Source: Pseudosporangium ferrugineum (GTDB lineage: Bacteria > Actinomycetota > Actinomycetes > Mycobacteriales > Micromonosporaceae). From it: a stretch of 64,000 nucleotides of DNA. Each line of letters opens with the position of its first letter. Position 1 is the stretch's first letter. A model generated the notes under the pieces. The model had not been told where the DNA came from. It did no database searches and saw nothing but the letters and a program-made list of their open reading frames with translations. A program made the translations under genes and the position numbers. Shown here piece after piece: positions 1 to 8,350 of the stretch. The stretch spans positions 1 to 64,000 of the forward strand of contig NZ_PVZG01000002.1 in assembly GCF_003002065.1 (NCBI RefSeq), read 5' to 3'.

Positions 1-54
1 CTGAACGCCTTCCAGATCGCCTTTGAAGGCCGGCTCACTCCGGCCGACAACTGA
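1..54 (+). CDS. C-terminal end of an unidentified protein (cut by window edge)
   Basis: Seventeen codons are open from base 1 to a TGA at 52-54, ending in ...RLTPADN. The gene begins outside the window. The tail is too short to assign a family. It is followed by lower-GC sequence and a 110-bp gap, so a mobile-element gene is possible, but nothing here proves it. Confidence 0.4.
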   Translation: MNAFQIAFEGRLTPADN

Positions 55-166
55 CCACCTCAACAACCAAGATCAGCCGTTAACTTGACACTCCCCATCC
101 ACGGGCCGGATCTACGATGGCGTCGCCGAAGAGGGAAGCCATCGGATACGGGAGGCCCTCAACAGA

Positions 167-694
167 ATGAATGACCCCACCCATCCGCTCATCCACCCGG
201 ACACGATGGTCAATGTCGTCAACCATAGCCGTCGAGCGTGGTGGCGCCCATGGTGGTCCGGTCGCGAGAGCGCGGCCGGGACCGTGTCAGGGCTGCCCGT
301 GCCGTCGGCCATTCGTGTTGTCGATGTTCAGCAGCTGCGAGCCCTCATCGAGGCTGCTGAGGGTAACGGCCTTGGCTGGCATGCCAACGACGTGGTTCTG
401 CGAGACGGAGACCTGTACGTACTCCTGCCGTATTCGTTCGAGCAGGAACCGGTCCGGAGCTGGAAATGCCGTGTGATCGCTCTCGTTGAAGGCATGTCGA
501 CCGAGGTCGGCAAGGCAAAGATAATCGGATACGGCCGTCTGGACGTGTCGCGAGACGTCTTTCTGAAGCTGCCGCGCGCCTCCCGGAAGGTGGAACGCCA
601 GTTGGTGCACTGGCTCGGCGGGAAGGCAGCCGCGGCGGTCTGGAAGGACGTGCGCAGCGATCAGCCGACTGGGTCACCACCTGAACAGGGATAG
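167..694 (+). CDS. hypothetical protein, 175 aa
   Basis: I do not recognise this protein. It starts at the ATG at 167, with a GGAGG about 11 bases upstream (151-155). The first 45 residues look disordered and carry several Trp and Arg; residues 50-165 look like a compact alpha/beta domain (alternating hydrophobic strands, a WKCR segment near 104 and a VHWLGG segment near 147). There is no signal peptide or membrane segment. Codon third positions are visibly less GC-rich than in the genes after 10 kb, which fits recent acquisition. It stands alone between the cut gene at the left edge and the convergent SnoaL-like gene. Confidence 0.55.
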   Translation: MNDPTHPLIHPDTMVNVVNHSRRAWWRPWWSGRESAAGTVSGLPVPSAIRVVDVQQLRALIEAAEGNGLGWHANDVVLRDGDLYVLLPYSFEQEPVRSWKCRVIALVEGMSTEVGKAKIIGYGRLDVSRDVFLKLPRASRKVERQLVHWLGGKAAAAVWKDVRSDQPTGSPPEQG

Positions 695-855
695 CATGGG
701 ACCCTGCCTCGCCCCGTGCCAGCCTCGCCGGCACGCTCACCGCCGGCGGCTGAGGACGCTGGATCAGGGAGCGTCTCGCTCCGGCGGTGGCGGGCGCGGC
801 ACACACCCGTGCCAGCAGCAGCCGGCCTCGAACCCTTGGCCGAACGGCGCTGCCG

Positions 856-1296
856 CTAGTTGCCGGCGGCGCCGAGGGATTCGAGGGCGGCCATGGATTC
901 CAGGGAGAGGAGCCGGGCGTTCTCCAGGGCGGCCACCACCCAGCGGTCGTCGCGCCACACCACGACGAAGAGTTGCATGGAGAAGCGGGTCGATGGGGGC
1001 TCGTCCTCGCCGGGCATGAGGATGCCGACGCGGCTGTGCACGACGCCCACGCCCGGGCTGACGATGCGGGCGAACAGGACGTGGCCGCGTACCAGGCGGG
1101 AGCCTTTCATCATGGTGCCGAGGAGTTCCTCGTGGGCCGCAACCGCTTCGGTGCGACTCGTGTAGATGGTTCCCTCGAGCTCCGCGAACACCACGTCCTC
1201 GGCGAAGTCGGCGAAGAAGCCGGCGACGTCCCCGCTGTTCCAGGCCTCGTACATGCGCAGCGGGATGGCGCTCATCGCCTCGATCGACTGTTCCAT
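856..1296 (-). CDS. SnoaL/NTF2-like fold protein
   Basis: A protein of about 146 residues with the SnoaL/NTF2 pattern: an N-terminal helix containing YEAWNSGD, then a segment FFADFAEDVVF, a helix of the type SRTEAVAAHEEL and alternating strands ending in a WVVAALENARL strand. Members are small enzymes or ligand-binding proteins, so the substrate cannot be read. The ATG at 1296 is chosen because AGAAGG ends 6 bases before it. An in-frame ATG at 1302 abuts that ribosome site but forms an ATGA overlap with the AraC stop, so translational coupling from the upstream regulator gene is likely either way. Probably co-transcribed with the AraC-type regulator. Confidence 0.75.
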   Translation of the reverse strand: MEQSIEAMSAIPLRMYEAWNSGDVAGFFADFAEDVVFAELEGTIYTSRTEAVAAHEELLGTMMKGSRLVRGHVLFARIVSPGVGVVHSRVGILMPGEDEPPSTRFSMQLFVVVWRDDRWVVAALENARLLSLESMAALESLGAAGN

Positions 1297-1298
1297 GA

Positions 1299-2267
1299 TC
1301 ATCCTTCTGGGTCGGGGTGGCCTCCATCCTCACCGGGGGCGGGTGCGGGCGCCTTGACATCCCGTGCCCGGTTGCTGGACTTCAGCGCCACCGGGTTGCA
1401 GCCGTAGGTCGCCGTGAAGAGGCGGCTGAAATACGCCGGATCGCGGAAACCCCAGCGGGCGGCGACGGCAGCGACCGTACGGTTGCCGTGCATCAGGTCG
1501 GCCCGGCACCGCTCCAGGCGGCGCCGGCGGATCAGGCCCGCGACCGTCTCCGGCTGGTCCTCGAAGAGCCTGTGCAGCCGGCGTACGGAAATGTGGTGTG
1601 CCGCCGCCAGCGCCGGCGGTGACAGGTCCGGATCGGACAGTCGGGCCTCGATGTGCCCGACGATGCGGTCCCGCATCGCCCGGTCCGGAGCCGGGGCCGC
1701 CTCGTCGTCCAGCCTGGCCTGGAGCGTCACGGAGATCAGCTCGGTGACCGCCGCCGCCGTGCGCTGCGCCTCGCCGTCCCGGAACCCGTGCGCCGAGCGG
1801 GCCAGGTCCCGCGCCAGCGACGCCACCAGGGCCGCCGGTCCGCGATCGCCCTTGATCCGTACGCCGGCGAGGCGGGCCGCGTCACCCGGGCGCAGCCGCA
1901 GCTCGCGCCGGGGCACCAGGATGCTCACGTGCCGGGAGGCGGTGCTGGCGAACCGCACCGGCCGGGCCGGATCGACGAGAACCAGGTCGGCGGGCCCGAG
2001 ATCGGCCGTGCCGCGGCCCTGCTCCACGCCCGCGCGCCCGCGCACCATGACCTCGATCTGCCAGAACTCCTCGTCCGCCGCTCGGACGGACCGAGGGTCC
2101 CGGAAACACTCGCCCTCGGGCGTGACCAGCTCGATCAGCCGGAGAGCCCCCAGGTCGCGCCGCACGATGCCGGCCCGGAACTCCGCGGAGCCGTGCCGCC
2201 CGCTGCGGACCGGCGGCATGCCGCTGGCCACGAGCATCTCCTGAAAGGCCCCGATGTCGGTGAACAC
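1299..2267 (-). CDS. AraC-family transcriptional regulator
   Basis: About 322 residues. The N-terminal two thirds match the AraC-binding-like cupin region found in regulators that start with a phrase like FTDIGAFQEML; the C-terminal 100 residues form the double helix-turn-helix (helix containing ISVRRLHRLFE, then WGFRDPAYFSRLF, the classic second recognition segment). It presumably binds DNA as an activator in response to a small ligand. The GTG at 2267 is used because the frame has no better start nearer the conserved region; a weak purine run lies upstream. The SnoaL-like gene follows directly and is the probable target or partner. The frame stays open far upstream, but that stretch belongs to the neighbouring TetR gene on another frame. 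Confidence 0.8.
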   Translation of the reverse strand: MFTDIGAFQEMLVASGMPPVRSGRHGSAEFRAGIVRRDLGALRLIELVTPEGECFRDPRSVRAADEEFWQIEVMVRGRAGVEQGRGTADLGPADLVLVDPARPVRFASTASRHVSILVPRRELRLRPGDAARLAGVRIKGDRGPAALVASLARDLARSAHGFRDGEAQRTAAAVTELISVTLQARLDDEAAPAPDRAMRDRIVGHIEARLSDPDLSPPALAAAHHISVRRLHRLFEDQPETVAGLIRRRRLERCRADLMHGNRTVAAVAARWGFRDPAYFSRLFTATYGCNPVALKSSNRARDVKAPAPAPGEDGGHPDPEG

Positions 2268-2319
2268 CGCTACCGCCCCGGCGCCGGGATGAGCCGGAGG
2301 TCCGGGTGGGGGTGGGTCA

Positions 2320-2850
2320 TCAGGGCATCTCCCGGGTGAGCAGGCGGTGGGCGTGCTCGAGCCGGGCCCGGGCCTGGCCCGCCCGCAGGCGCCCGCTCGC
2401 CTGAAGGGTAGCCAGCCCGTGCAGGGCCGACCAGGCGACCTCCGCGCGGGTGCCGTCGGCGTCGGGGAAGGCGTCGCGGATGCCCGCGAAGGCACGCCGG
2501 AGCGGTGCGGGGGTGTCGTCGGCCGCGAAGGCGAGCCCCGACGGCAGCGAGAACATCGCCTCGTAGACGCGGGGGTGGGCGGCGGCGAAGTCGAGGTAGG
2601 CGCGCATCCGCGCCATCGGTGCGGCCTCCACCGCCTCGAGGGCCGACGCGAGGTCGCTGAAGCCGGCGAGCGCCACCGCGTCGATGAGGGCCTGGCGGCC
2701 GGCGAAGGCCGAGTAGAGCACCGGCTGGGTGACGCCGAGTTCGCCGGCGAGGCGGCGCATCGTGACGGCGGTCCAGCCGCCGGCCTCGGCGAGCTCGCGG
2801 GCGGCGCGGACGACCTGATCGCGGCGCAGGGCGAGATCGGGGGCGGGTCG
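2320..2850 (-). pseudogene. TetR/AcrR-family regulator lacking a start codon
   Basis: The reading frame encodes a TetR helix-turn-helix (VTMRRLAGELGVTQPVLYSAF) and a C-terminal ligand domain of the WHG type ending LLTREMP, so it is close to full length. Upstream of the first helix (DQVVRAARELAEAGG) there is no ATG, GTG or TTG in frame for many codons: the frame runs straight into the coding sequence of a DUF4267 gene on the opposite strand. The first few residues and the promoter appear to have been deleted together with the 5' end of that gene. An internal ATG at 2760 would leave out helix 1. Its stop TGA (2322-2320) lies 53 bases before the AraC start. Confidence 0.6.
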
Positions 2851-3165
2851 GGGTGGCTCGGCACCCGCTTCCTGCTCACCCCCGCCCGTGCCACGCTCGA
2901 CTTCGGCGTCGCCGCGGACAACCTCCGCGCCCTGACCGCGATCAAGGGCGTCCGCGACATCGCCTCCGGCCTGGTGCTGCTCGTCGTCTGGGCGGCCGCC
3001 GGGCGTACGGCCCTGGGCTGGGCGCTGGTCGCCGCGGCCTTCACGCCGGTGGCGGACGCCGTCATCGTGCTGACCAACGGCGGCAGGCGCGCCACCGCCC
3101 TGGGCGTCCACGGGGTCACGGCCGCCGTGCTCGTCGCGGCCGGCCTGATCCTGGCGCTCGGTTGA
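2842..3165 (+). pseudogene. DUF4267 membrane protein missing its N-terminus
   Basis: From about 2845 the frame reads as a DUF4267-type small membrane protein: GTRFLLTPARATLDFGV, then the family hallmark IKGVRDIASGLVLL, a second hydrophobic segment (RTALGWALVAAAF), PVADAVIVL and a last membrane helix near the C-terminus. Roughly the first 15-25 residues, including the first membrane helix and the start codon, are missing; immediately upstream the sequence is the antisense of the TetR gene. DUF4267 genes often sit beside a TetR gene, which fits a once intact divergent pair fused head to head by a deletion. Function of DUF4267 is unknown. Confidence 0.6.
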
Positions 3166-3188
3166 GCGACGGCCCGCCGGTGCCGGCC

Positions 3189-4034
3189 CTACGCCGCGAA
3201 GCGGAGCAGGTTGCCCGACGGGTCGCGCACCGACAGGACGCCCGCCTCTATCCGGTACGGGTGATGGGCAGCGGAGAGCCGCCCCAGGAGTGCTCCGGTC
3301 TCGGCCGTGCCGGAGAACACGAGCCCGGCGGCGATCAGCCCGGCCGTTTCTCCCGCGACAGGGCGGGGATTGCCGGGGCCGAAGCGGTTGGTGAAGACGA
3401 GCTGGGCCCGGTCGTCCTCGCCGGCGCCGACGCCGAGGAAACTCCCGCCGAGGGTGGCCACGACGCGGAAGCCCAGCACGTCGCAGTAGAACGACCGGGT
3501 GGCCGTGAGCCCGGCGTCGGTCGCCTTCAGCTGGACGTGGCCCATGGTCGTACCGTCGGGCAGGCCGCGGTAGGGCTCGTCGGCGCCCTCCTCGCCGAGG
3601 AGCAGGTCCTCGCTCAGCGGATCGGCGACCGCCGCCGGCCGGCCGTCCTGCCAGCGCCACTCCTCGCGGGGCCGGTGGCAGGTCAGTTCGACGGTGTGGC
3701 CGTCGGGATCCTCGACGTAGGCGGACTGGGCGACGGTGTGGTCGATGAGCCTCGGGTCTCCCCAGCGCGCGTAGTGCCGGACGAAGCGGGCCAGGTCCGC
3801 GCGTGCCGGCAGGGCGGGGGCGAAGTGGCTGAGGCCCGGCCCGGACGGCGGCGCGGGTGCCGCCCCGGGGTTCTCCCGCAGGACGGCCAGGGGCCGGCCG
3901 GGTACGCCGACCGTCACCCGCCCGGTGTCGCTCTCGAGCAACCGCATGCCGATGGCCTCGGTGTAGTAGGCGACGCTGCGCGCGAGGTCCGCGACGGTCA
4001 GCTCCACCGGGCCGAGGGTGAGGTTCTTGTCCAT
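3189..4034 (-). CDS. two-domain VOC (glyoxalase/extradiol dioxygenase-like) protein
   Basis: 281 residues made of two vicinal-oxygen-chelate repeats, roughly 6-125 and 165-281, joined by a linker; the layout resembles the CatE group of catechol 2,3-dioxygenases. Each repeat shows the usual phrases (LARSVAYYTEAIGM, TRSFYCDVLGF, DPDGHTVEL, DPSGNLLRF). The metal ligands of a true extradiol dioxygenase are only partly visible: the His of GHVQL and the Glu of HTVEL are there, the Glu expected near the C-terminus is not. It may therefore be a dioxygenase relative with a different or lost reaction. It follows the flavin monooxygenase gene by 19 bases on the same strand and probably shares its promoter and TetR control. 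Confidence 0.8.
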   Translation of the reverse strand: MDKNLTLGPVELTVADLARSVAYYTEAIGMRLLESDTGRVTVGVPGRPLAVLRENPGAAPAPPSGPGLSHFAPALPARADLARFVRHYARWGDPRLIDHTVAQSAYVEDPDGHTVELTCHRPREEWRWQDGRPAAVADPLSEDLLLGEEGADEPYRGLPDGTTMGHVQLKATDAGLTATRSFYCDVLGFRVVATLGGSFLGVGAGEDDRAQLVFTNRFGPGNPRPVAGETAGLIAAGLVFSGTAETGALLGRLSAAHHPYRIEAGVLSVRDPSGNLLRFAA

Positions 4035-4053
4035 GACGTTCCTCCGGGACGGT

Positions 4054-5184
4054 TCAGCGGGGGGCGGTGAAGAAGGAGACGATCTCCAGGGGCGCCTCGG
4101 GGCCGAAGCACATCTCCAGCCCCTGCGCGGACGCCCCGGCGGAGGCGGCGGCCCGCGCGAACATGTCGCTCTCGTAGGCGGCCAGCGCGGCCTCGGGATC
4201 GCCCGGGTGATCGAGCAGCGCCCGGGCGAGTTCGGCGCCGTCGAGCAGGGCGAGGTTGGCGCCCTCCCCGGCGTACGGGGACATCACGTGAGCGGCGTCC
4301 CCGACCAGGGTGACGCCCGGCACGCGGTCCCAGCGGTGACCGACGGGCAGCGCGAAGATCCGGCGCGGTACGAACGAGTCGTCGCAGACGCGCAGCAGCT
4401 CGGTCAGCTCCGGCGCCCAGCCGTCGTACTCGGCGAGCAGCGTCGCCCGGGCCGCTCCCGGGTCCGTCCAGTCGATGCCCGTCGCCGTCATCCAGTCGTG
4501 CGGCACCCGCATCGCGGCGCCGAGCTCGATGTGGGCGCCGCCGTGTCCCATGATCGCCCGGTCGCCGCCGAGCGCGAAGATCATGCCGGTGCCGACGGTC
4601 GCCGCCGGGCCGGGGTGCGCGGCCGGGTCGGGGATGCGGATCTCCACGTGGGTGATGCCGCAGTACGCCGGCTTCGCGTCCGACAGCAGCGGCCGTACCC
4701 GTGACCAGGTGCCGTCGGCGCCGACCAGCAGGTCCGCCGCGGTTGTGCGGCCGTCGGCGAAGGTCAGCTCGTGCCGGCCGTCCGGGCGGGTGGCCGCCGC
4801 CGTGACCCGGTGTCCCCAGGCGATCCGGCCCGGGTCGAGGGAGTCGAGCAGCAGGCGGCGCAGGACGGTCCGGTCGATCTCGGGGCGCCCGCCCTCCTCG
4901 CCGGGCGGCCCGGCGTCGAGGTGCACCTTGCCGTTCCGGTCGAGGACCCGGGTGTGCTCGCCCTGCGGCTGCACCCGGGCGCGGAACTGCTCGAAGAGTC
5001 CGGCCGCCCGCAGTGCGAGCTGGCCGGAGTCGTCGTGGATGTCGAGGGATCCGCCCTGGCTGCGGGCGTCACCGTCGGCGTCGCCCTCGTAGACGGTGGC
5101 GTCGGCACCGTGGAGCTGGAGGATGCGGGCGAGGACGAGGCCCGAGAGGCCCGCCCCGACGATCGCGATGGTGGGTTGCGTCAT
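4054..5184 (-). CDS. TetX-like FAD-dependent monooxygenase
   Basis: 376 residues of a group A flavoprotein hydroxylase: GxGxxG at 10-15 (VGAGLSG), DG motif at about 151-162 (DLLVGADGTW) and GD motif near 290-310 (LVGDAAHVMSPYAGEGAN). The N-terminal block SQGGSLDIHDDSGQLAL matches the TetX subgroup, which hydroxylates tetracyclines, but many relatives act on other aromatics, so resistance should not be assumed. Uses NAD(P)H and O2 in the cytosol. It is divergent from a TetR gene with a tetracycline-repressor-type C-terminal domain, and the 85-bp gap holds three copies of a perfect palindrome, so TetR repression relieved by the substrate is likely. The VOC gene downstream could act on the hydroxylated product. 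Confidence 0.85.
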   Translation of the reverse strand: MTQPTIAIVGAGLSGLVLARILQLHGADATVYEGDADGDARSQGGSLDIHDDSGQLALRAAGLFEQFRARVQPQGEHTRVLDRNGKVHLDAGPPGEEGGRPEIDRTVLRRLLLDSLDPGRIAWGHRVTAAATRPDGRHELTFADGRTTAADLLVGADGTWSRVRPLLSDAKPAYCGITHVEIRIPDPAAHPGPAATVGTGMIFALGGDRAIMGHGGAHIELGAAMRVPHDWMTATGIDWTDPGAARATLLAEYDGWAPELTELLRVCDDSFVPRRIFALPVGHRWDRVPGVTLVGDAAHVMSPYAGEGANLALLDGAELARALLDHPGDPEAALAAYESDMFARAAASAGASAQGLEMCFGPEAPLEIVSFFTAPR

Positions 5185-5198
5185 GACCGGACGGTAGC

Positions 5199-5254
5199 AC
5201 GACCATGGTCGTAACGACCATGGTCGTACGGCAGTTCACGGCGACCATGGTCGT
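5199..5254. promoter_or_regulatory. three copies of a TetR-type palindromic operator
   Basis: The palindrome CGACCATGGTCG occurs at 5200-5211, 5215-5226 and 5242-5253. The first two are extended to ACGACCATGGTCGT and are one helical turn and a half apart; the third lies 15 bases before the GTG of the TetR gene. The set fills the gap between the divergent monooxygenase and regulator genes, so one TetR dimer family can silence both promoters. Confidence 0.8.
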
Positions 5255-5268
5255 GCTAGCGTGACCGG

Positions 5269-5949
5269 GTGAGTGTGCAGAGCCGTCGCGAACGCCCCGC
5301 CAAACCCGCCCTGACCAGGCAGGGAATCATCGAGACGGCGCTGCGGATCATGAACGACGAGGGCCTGGGCAAGGTGACCATGCGGCGCGTGGCCGCCGCG
5401 CTCGACACCGGCCACGCCTCGCTGTACGTGTACGTCCGCGACACCGAGGACCTGCACGCGCAGATCCTGGACACGCTGATCGCCCCGCTCGTCGAGGCGG
5501 GCGCGACCGGGGAGACCTGGCGGGACCGGGTGAGGTCCCTGCTGGTCGGCTACCGCAACGTGCTGGCCACGCGCCCCGAGCTCGCCCGCATGGCGCTGTC
5601 GACCCAGCCGAGCGGCCCGAACTACCTGGCCCTGGTCGAGGCGGTCCTGGCCCTGCTGCACGAGGGCGGCGCGGACGACCGGGCGGCCGCGTGGGGAGTC
5701 GACATGCTGCTGCTCTACCCGACCGCGCTCGCCGCCGAGCACACCGCCCGGGAGCCGGCGAAGCGCGCCGCCGGCGACCTCGACACCCTCCGGGACGTCC
5801 TGGCCGGGATCGATGCCATCCGCATGCCGCACATCGCCCGCCTCGGCGGCCTGCTGGTCTCGGGCGACCCCGACGAGCGCGCGGCGTGGGCGCTCGACGT
5901 GCTGCTCGACGGCATCCTCAACGCCGCCCTGCCACCCGGCCCGGCCTGA
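5269..5949 (+). CDS. TetR-family repressor with tetracycline-repressor-type C-terminal domain
   Basis: 226 residues starting at GTG 5269. The N-terminal helix-turn-helix is clear (VTMRRVAAALDTGHASLYVYV) and the remainder matches the all-helical ligand domain of the TetR_C group (RPELARMALSTQPSGPN, later LVSGDPDERAAWALDVLLDGI). It acts as a dimeric repressor released by a small molecule. The triple palindrome directly upstream is its probable operator, making the gene autoregulated and the divergent TetX-like monooxygenase/VOC pair its probable target. The 3' end faces the secreted-protein gene. Confidence 0.85.
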   Translation: MSVQSRRERPAKPALTRQGIIETALRIMNDEGLGKVTMRRVAAALDTGHASLYVYVRDTEDLHAQILDTLIAPLVEAGATGETWRDRVRSLLVGYRNVLATRPELARMALSTQPSGPNYLALVEAVLALLHEGGADDRAAAWGVDMLLLYPTALAAEHTAREPAKRAAGDLDTLRDVLAGIDAIRMPHIARLGGLLVSGDPDERAAWALDVLLDGILNAALPPGPA

Positions 5950-5964
5950 CCAGCCCTTCCCATC

Positions 5965-6041
5965 GGCGCGGCTTGCGCGGCGTTGCTTGCGTGGGGCGGC
6001 GCGGCTTGCGCGGGGCGGCTCGCGCGGCGCGGCGCGGCGCG
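5965..6041. repeat. degenerate GC-only direct repeats between convergent genes
   Basis: The 95-bp gap between two convergent genes is filled by imperfect copies of GCGCGGCTTGCGCGG (near 5967 and 5999), with related units GTTGCTTGCGTGGGG and GGCTCGCGCGG, ending in a run of GCGCG dinucleotide-like repeats. It can fold into several GC hairpins and may stop transcription from both sides, but there is no T-run. Confidence 0.5.
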
Positions 6042-6044
6042 GGG

Positions 6045-7232
6045 TCAGGGCAGGGTGACCTCGTAGAAGCGCGGCTTGTAAAGGTCCGCGTCGTTGGCCG
6101 TGTCCGACAGGTCGGCACCGTTCCAGGCGATGCTCACCAGCAGCCGGCCCGAGTCCAGCGCCTGCTCGGGGTGCAGCTGCGGCGAATACGTGAGGTAGCG
6201 CTGCCCGCCCGCCGTGGTGCCGGCCGGTGAGCTGATCGTGGTCGTGCCCATCGCGCTGCCCCACGGCTGGGACCGGGTCTCGACGTACACCGTGTCGCCC
6301 CAGCCGTTCCAGGGCTTGTAGGCCAGCACCCAGCGGCCACCGATCACGCGGACGCTGGAGATCTGCGCCTTCAGGATCGGCTCGGCGAGGGCCATGTCGG
6401 GCTGCCACGCGCCGGCGGCGTCACGGAAGCGCCACGCGCCGGAATTCTCCACCGAGCGGACCGGCACCCGCGCGACGTAACTGCGGTGGGGTGCGAACGC
6501 GTCGCCCGGCGCGTTGGCGAAGCCGAAGACGTACACGTAGGCGCCGCTGACCACGGCGTCCATGCTGAACTGGGCGGTCGCCGCGGAATCGCCGTCCAGC
6601 TTGCCCGTCGAGGGGGTGGCGAACATGCCGCGGAACGCCAGGGTGCCGTCCGCGTTGAACGCGAATTTCGCCAGCTCGGCCCCGCGCAGCTGGAAGTACG
6701 TATCGGTGTTGCGTACCCGCTGGCACAGCACGTAGAGGAAGCCGCCGGCCTGGAACATGCCCTGCGTCCAGTAGCGGTCCCCGTCGGCGGCGTCCGGCAC
6801 GGCGTTGCGGAAGGTGGTCGCGTCCCACCCGTCGCCGCGCTGCACCAGGATCGTGTTCGGCAGGAACTCCCAGCCCGGCCGGTAGGCGCCGGTCGCCGGA
6901 TCCTCCTCGCCGATGATGGTGTCGCCGAACGACCAGTAGGTCAGCCCGTTCGTGGCGCGCAGGCTGGTGACCTGGTCCCCGCCGCTCCACGTCCAGTCGT
7001 TCTTCGCCTGGAACCGGGCCTCGAAGCCGGCCGCGTCCGCCGCGGCCCGCGCCTGCGCCACGGCGCCGGCCTCCCGCGTGTCGCCTCCGGCCGGCGTGTC
7101 ACTGAGCCCGGCCCGCGTGTCACCCGCGGCCCGTGGTGCCGGGGTGTCGGCGGCGCGCGCGACCGCGGGGGCCGGCGGCAGGAGGGTGACGGCGAGCAGG
7201 GGCACGACGGCGGCGAGCGCACGAGCCAGCAT
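6045..7232 (-). CDS. secreted DUF5005/DUF4185-like beta-propeller protein
   Basis: 395 residues beginning with a signal peptide (MLAR, a hydrophobic core, cleavage probably after AVARA near residue 27) and a Thr/Ala/Gly-rich linker up to about 75. The rest consists of repeated beta-blade phrases such as YWSFGDTIIG, FLPNTILVQRGDGW, SYVARVPVRSV and LTYSPQLHPEQ, typical of propeller-like families DUF5005/DUF4185 thought to bind or process carbohydrates. No catalytic residues can be assigned. The gene stands alone between convergent TetR and divergent aldo/keto reductase genes. Export by the Sec route is inferred. Confidence 0.65.
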   Translation of the reverse strand: MLARALAAVVPLLAVTLLPPAPAVARAADTPAPRAAGDTRAGLSDTPAGGDTREAGAVAQARAAADAAGFEARFQAKNDWTWSGGDQVTSLRATNGLTYWSFGDTIIGEEDPATGAYRPGWEFLPNTILVQRGDGWDATTFRNAVPDAADGDRYWTQGMFQAGGFLYVLCQRVRNTDTYFQLRGAELAKFAFNADGTLAFRGMFATPSTGKLDGDSAATAQFSMDAVVSGAYVYVFGFANAPGDAFAPHRSYVARVPVRSVENSGAWRFRDAAGAWQPDMALAEPILKAQISSVRVIGGRWVLAYKPWNGWGDTVYVETRSQPWGSAMGTTTISSPAGTTAGGQRYLTYSPQLHPEQALDSGRLLVSIAWNGADLSDTANDADLYKPRFYEVTLP

Positions 7233-7344
7233 GATCGCACCCTAACATCGACGGGAATCGAACGGCGCCCGGCGTGGATCTTCGTTTCGCCGTGCCTTTT
7301 CCCCGGGGCGTGAAAGGCTGGGACAAACCCCAGGAGGAGACATC

Positions 7345-8328
7345 ATGCGTACGGCAAAGCTCGGTGAGCTCGAGGTCGCCCGGATCGGCCTGGGCGCGAT
7401 GGGCATGTCCCACGGCTACAGCGGCGCGGGCAGCGACGACGCCGAGTCGATCCGCACCGTCCACCGTGCCCTCGAGCTGGGGGTGACCCTGATCGACACG
7501 GCCGAGATCTACGGGCCGTACGTGAACGAGGAGCTGGTCGGGCGCGCCCTGCGGGGCCGCCGCGACCAGGTCGTGCTGGCGACCAAGTTCGGCCTCGTCT
7601 CCCACGACGGCCGCGTGCCGGGAGGGCTGGACAGCAGCCCGGCCAACATCCGCACCGCGGTCGAGGGCTCGCTGAAGCGCCTCGGCACCGACCGGATCGA
7701 CCTGTACTACCAGCACCGGGTCGACCCCGGCACCCCCATCGAGGACACCATGGGCGCGCTCGCCGGGCTGGTCCAGGAGGGCAAGATCCGGTACGTCGGG
7801 CTCTCCGAGGCCTGGGCCGGCACGATCCGCCGCGCCCACGCCGTGCACCCCGTCACCGCCCTGCAGTCGGAATACTCCCTCTGGACCCGTGACCAGGAGG
7901 AGCTCCTGCCGCTGCTGCGGGAGCTGGGGATCGGGCTGGTGGCGTACTCGCCGCTGGGCCGCGGGTTCCTGACCGGCGCCCTGCGTACCCCGGCCGACAT
8001 CGAGCGCCTCGACGACAGCGACTTCCGCAAGCACCACCCGCGCTTCACCGGCGAGAACTTCCAGCGGAACCTGCGCATCGCCGACCAGGTGCAGGCGGTG
8101 GCCGCCGAGGCGGGCGTCACCCCGGCGCAGGTCGGCCTCGCCTGGCTGCTCGCCCAGGGCGGCGACATCGTGCCCATCCCCGGCACCAAGCGGGTGAGCC
8201 GGGTCGAGGAGAACACCGCCGCGGACGCCGTCACCCTCACCCCCGAGCAGCTCGCGACCCTGACCGCGCTGCCCGTGGCCGAGGGCGGCCACCACACCGA
8301 GGAACAGATGAAGGTGATCGAACGCTGA
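7345..8328 (+). CDS. aldo/keto reductase
   Basis: 327 residues with the complete aldo/keto reductase tetrad: Asp51 and Tyr56 (DTAEIYG), Lys81 (ATKFG) and His124 (YYQHRVD). The C-terminal NADPH site is present ([17 protein letters not shown]). It resembles the YajO/IolS-like cytosolic reductases that reduce aldehydes or ketones with NADPH. A strong AGGAGGA lies 6-7 bases before the ATG. The PPOX/F420 gene follows 22 bases after its stop, so the two are probably co-transcribed. The natural substrate cannot be inferred. Confidence 0.9.
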   Translation: MRTAKLGELEVARIGLGAMGMSHGYSGAGSDDAESIRTVHRALELGVTLIDTAEIYGPYVNEELVGRALRGRRDQVVLATKFGLVSHDGRVPGGLDSSPANIRTAVEGSLKRLGTDRIDLYYQHRVDPGTPIEDTMGALAGLVQEGKIRYVGLSEAWAGTIRRAHAVHPVTALQSEYSLWTRDQEELLPLLRELGIGLVAYSPLGRGFLTGALRTPADIERLDDSDFRKHHPRFTGENFQRNLRIADQVQAVAAEAGVTPAQVGLAWLLAQGGDIVPIPGTKRVSRVEENTAADAVTLTPEQLATLTALPVAEGGHHTEEQMKVIER

Positions 8329-8350
8329 GCCGCCGATCTAGGCTCGACCC

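Noticed and set aside
1..54. Transposase tail or insertion sequence end at the left edge
   Set aside because: Only 17 codons are visible and no terminal inverted repeat pair or target duplication can be checked.
4054..5184. Calling the monooxygenase a tetracycline resistance gene
   Set aside because: TetX-like flavoproteins are common in actinomycetes with many substrates; sequence alone does not show resistance.
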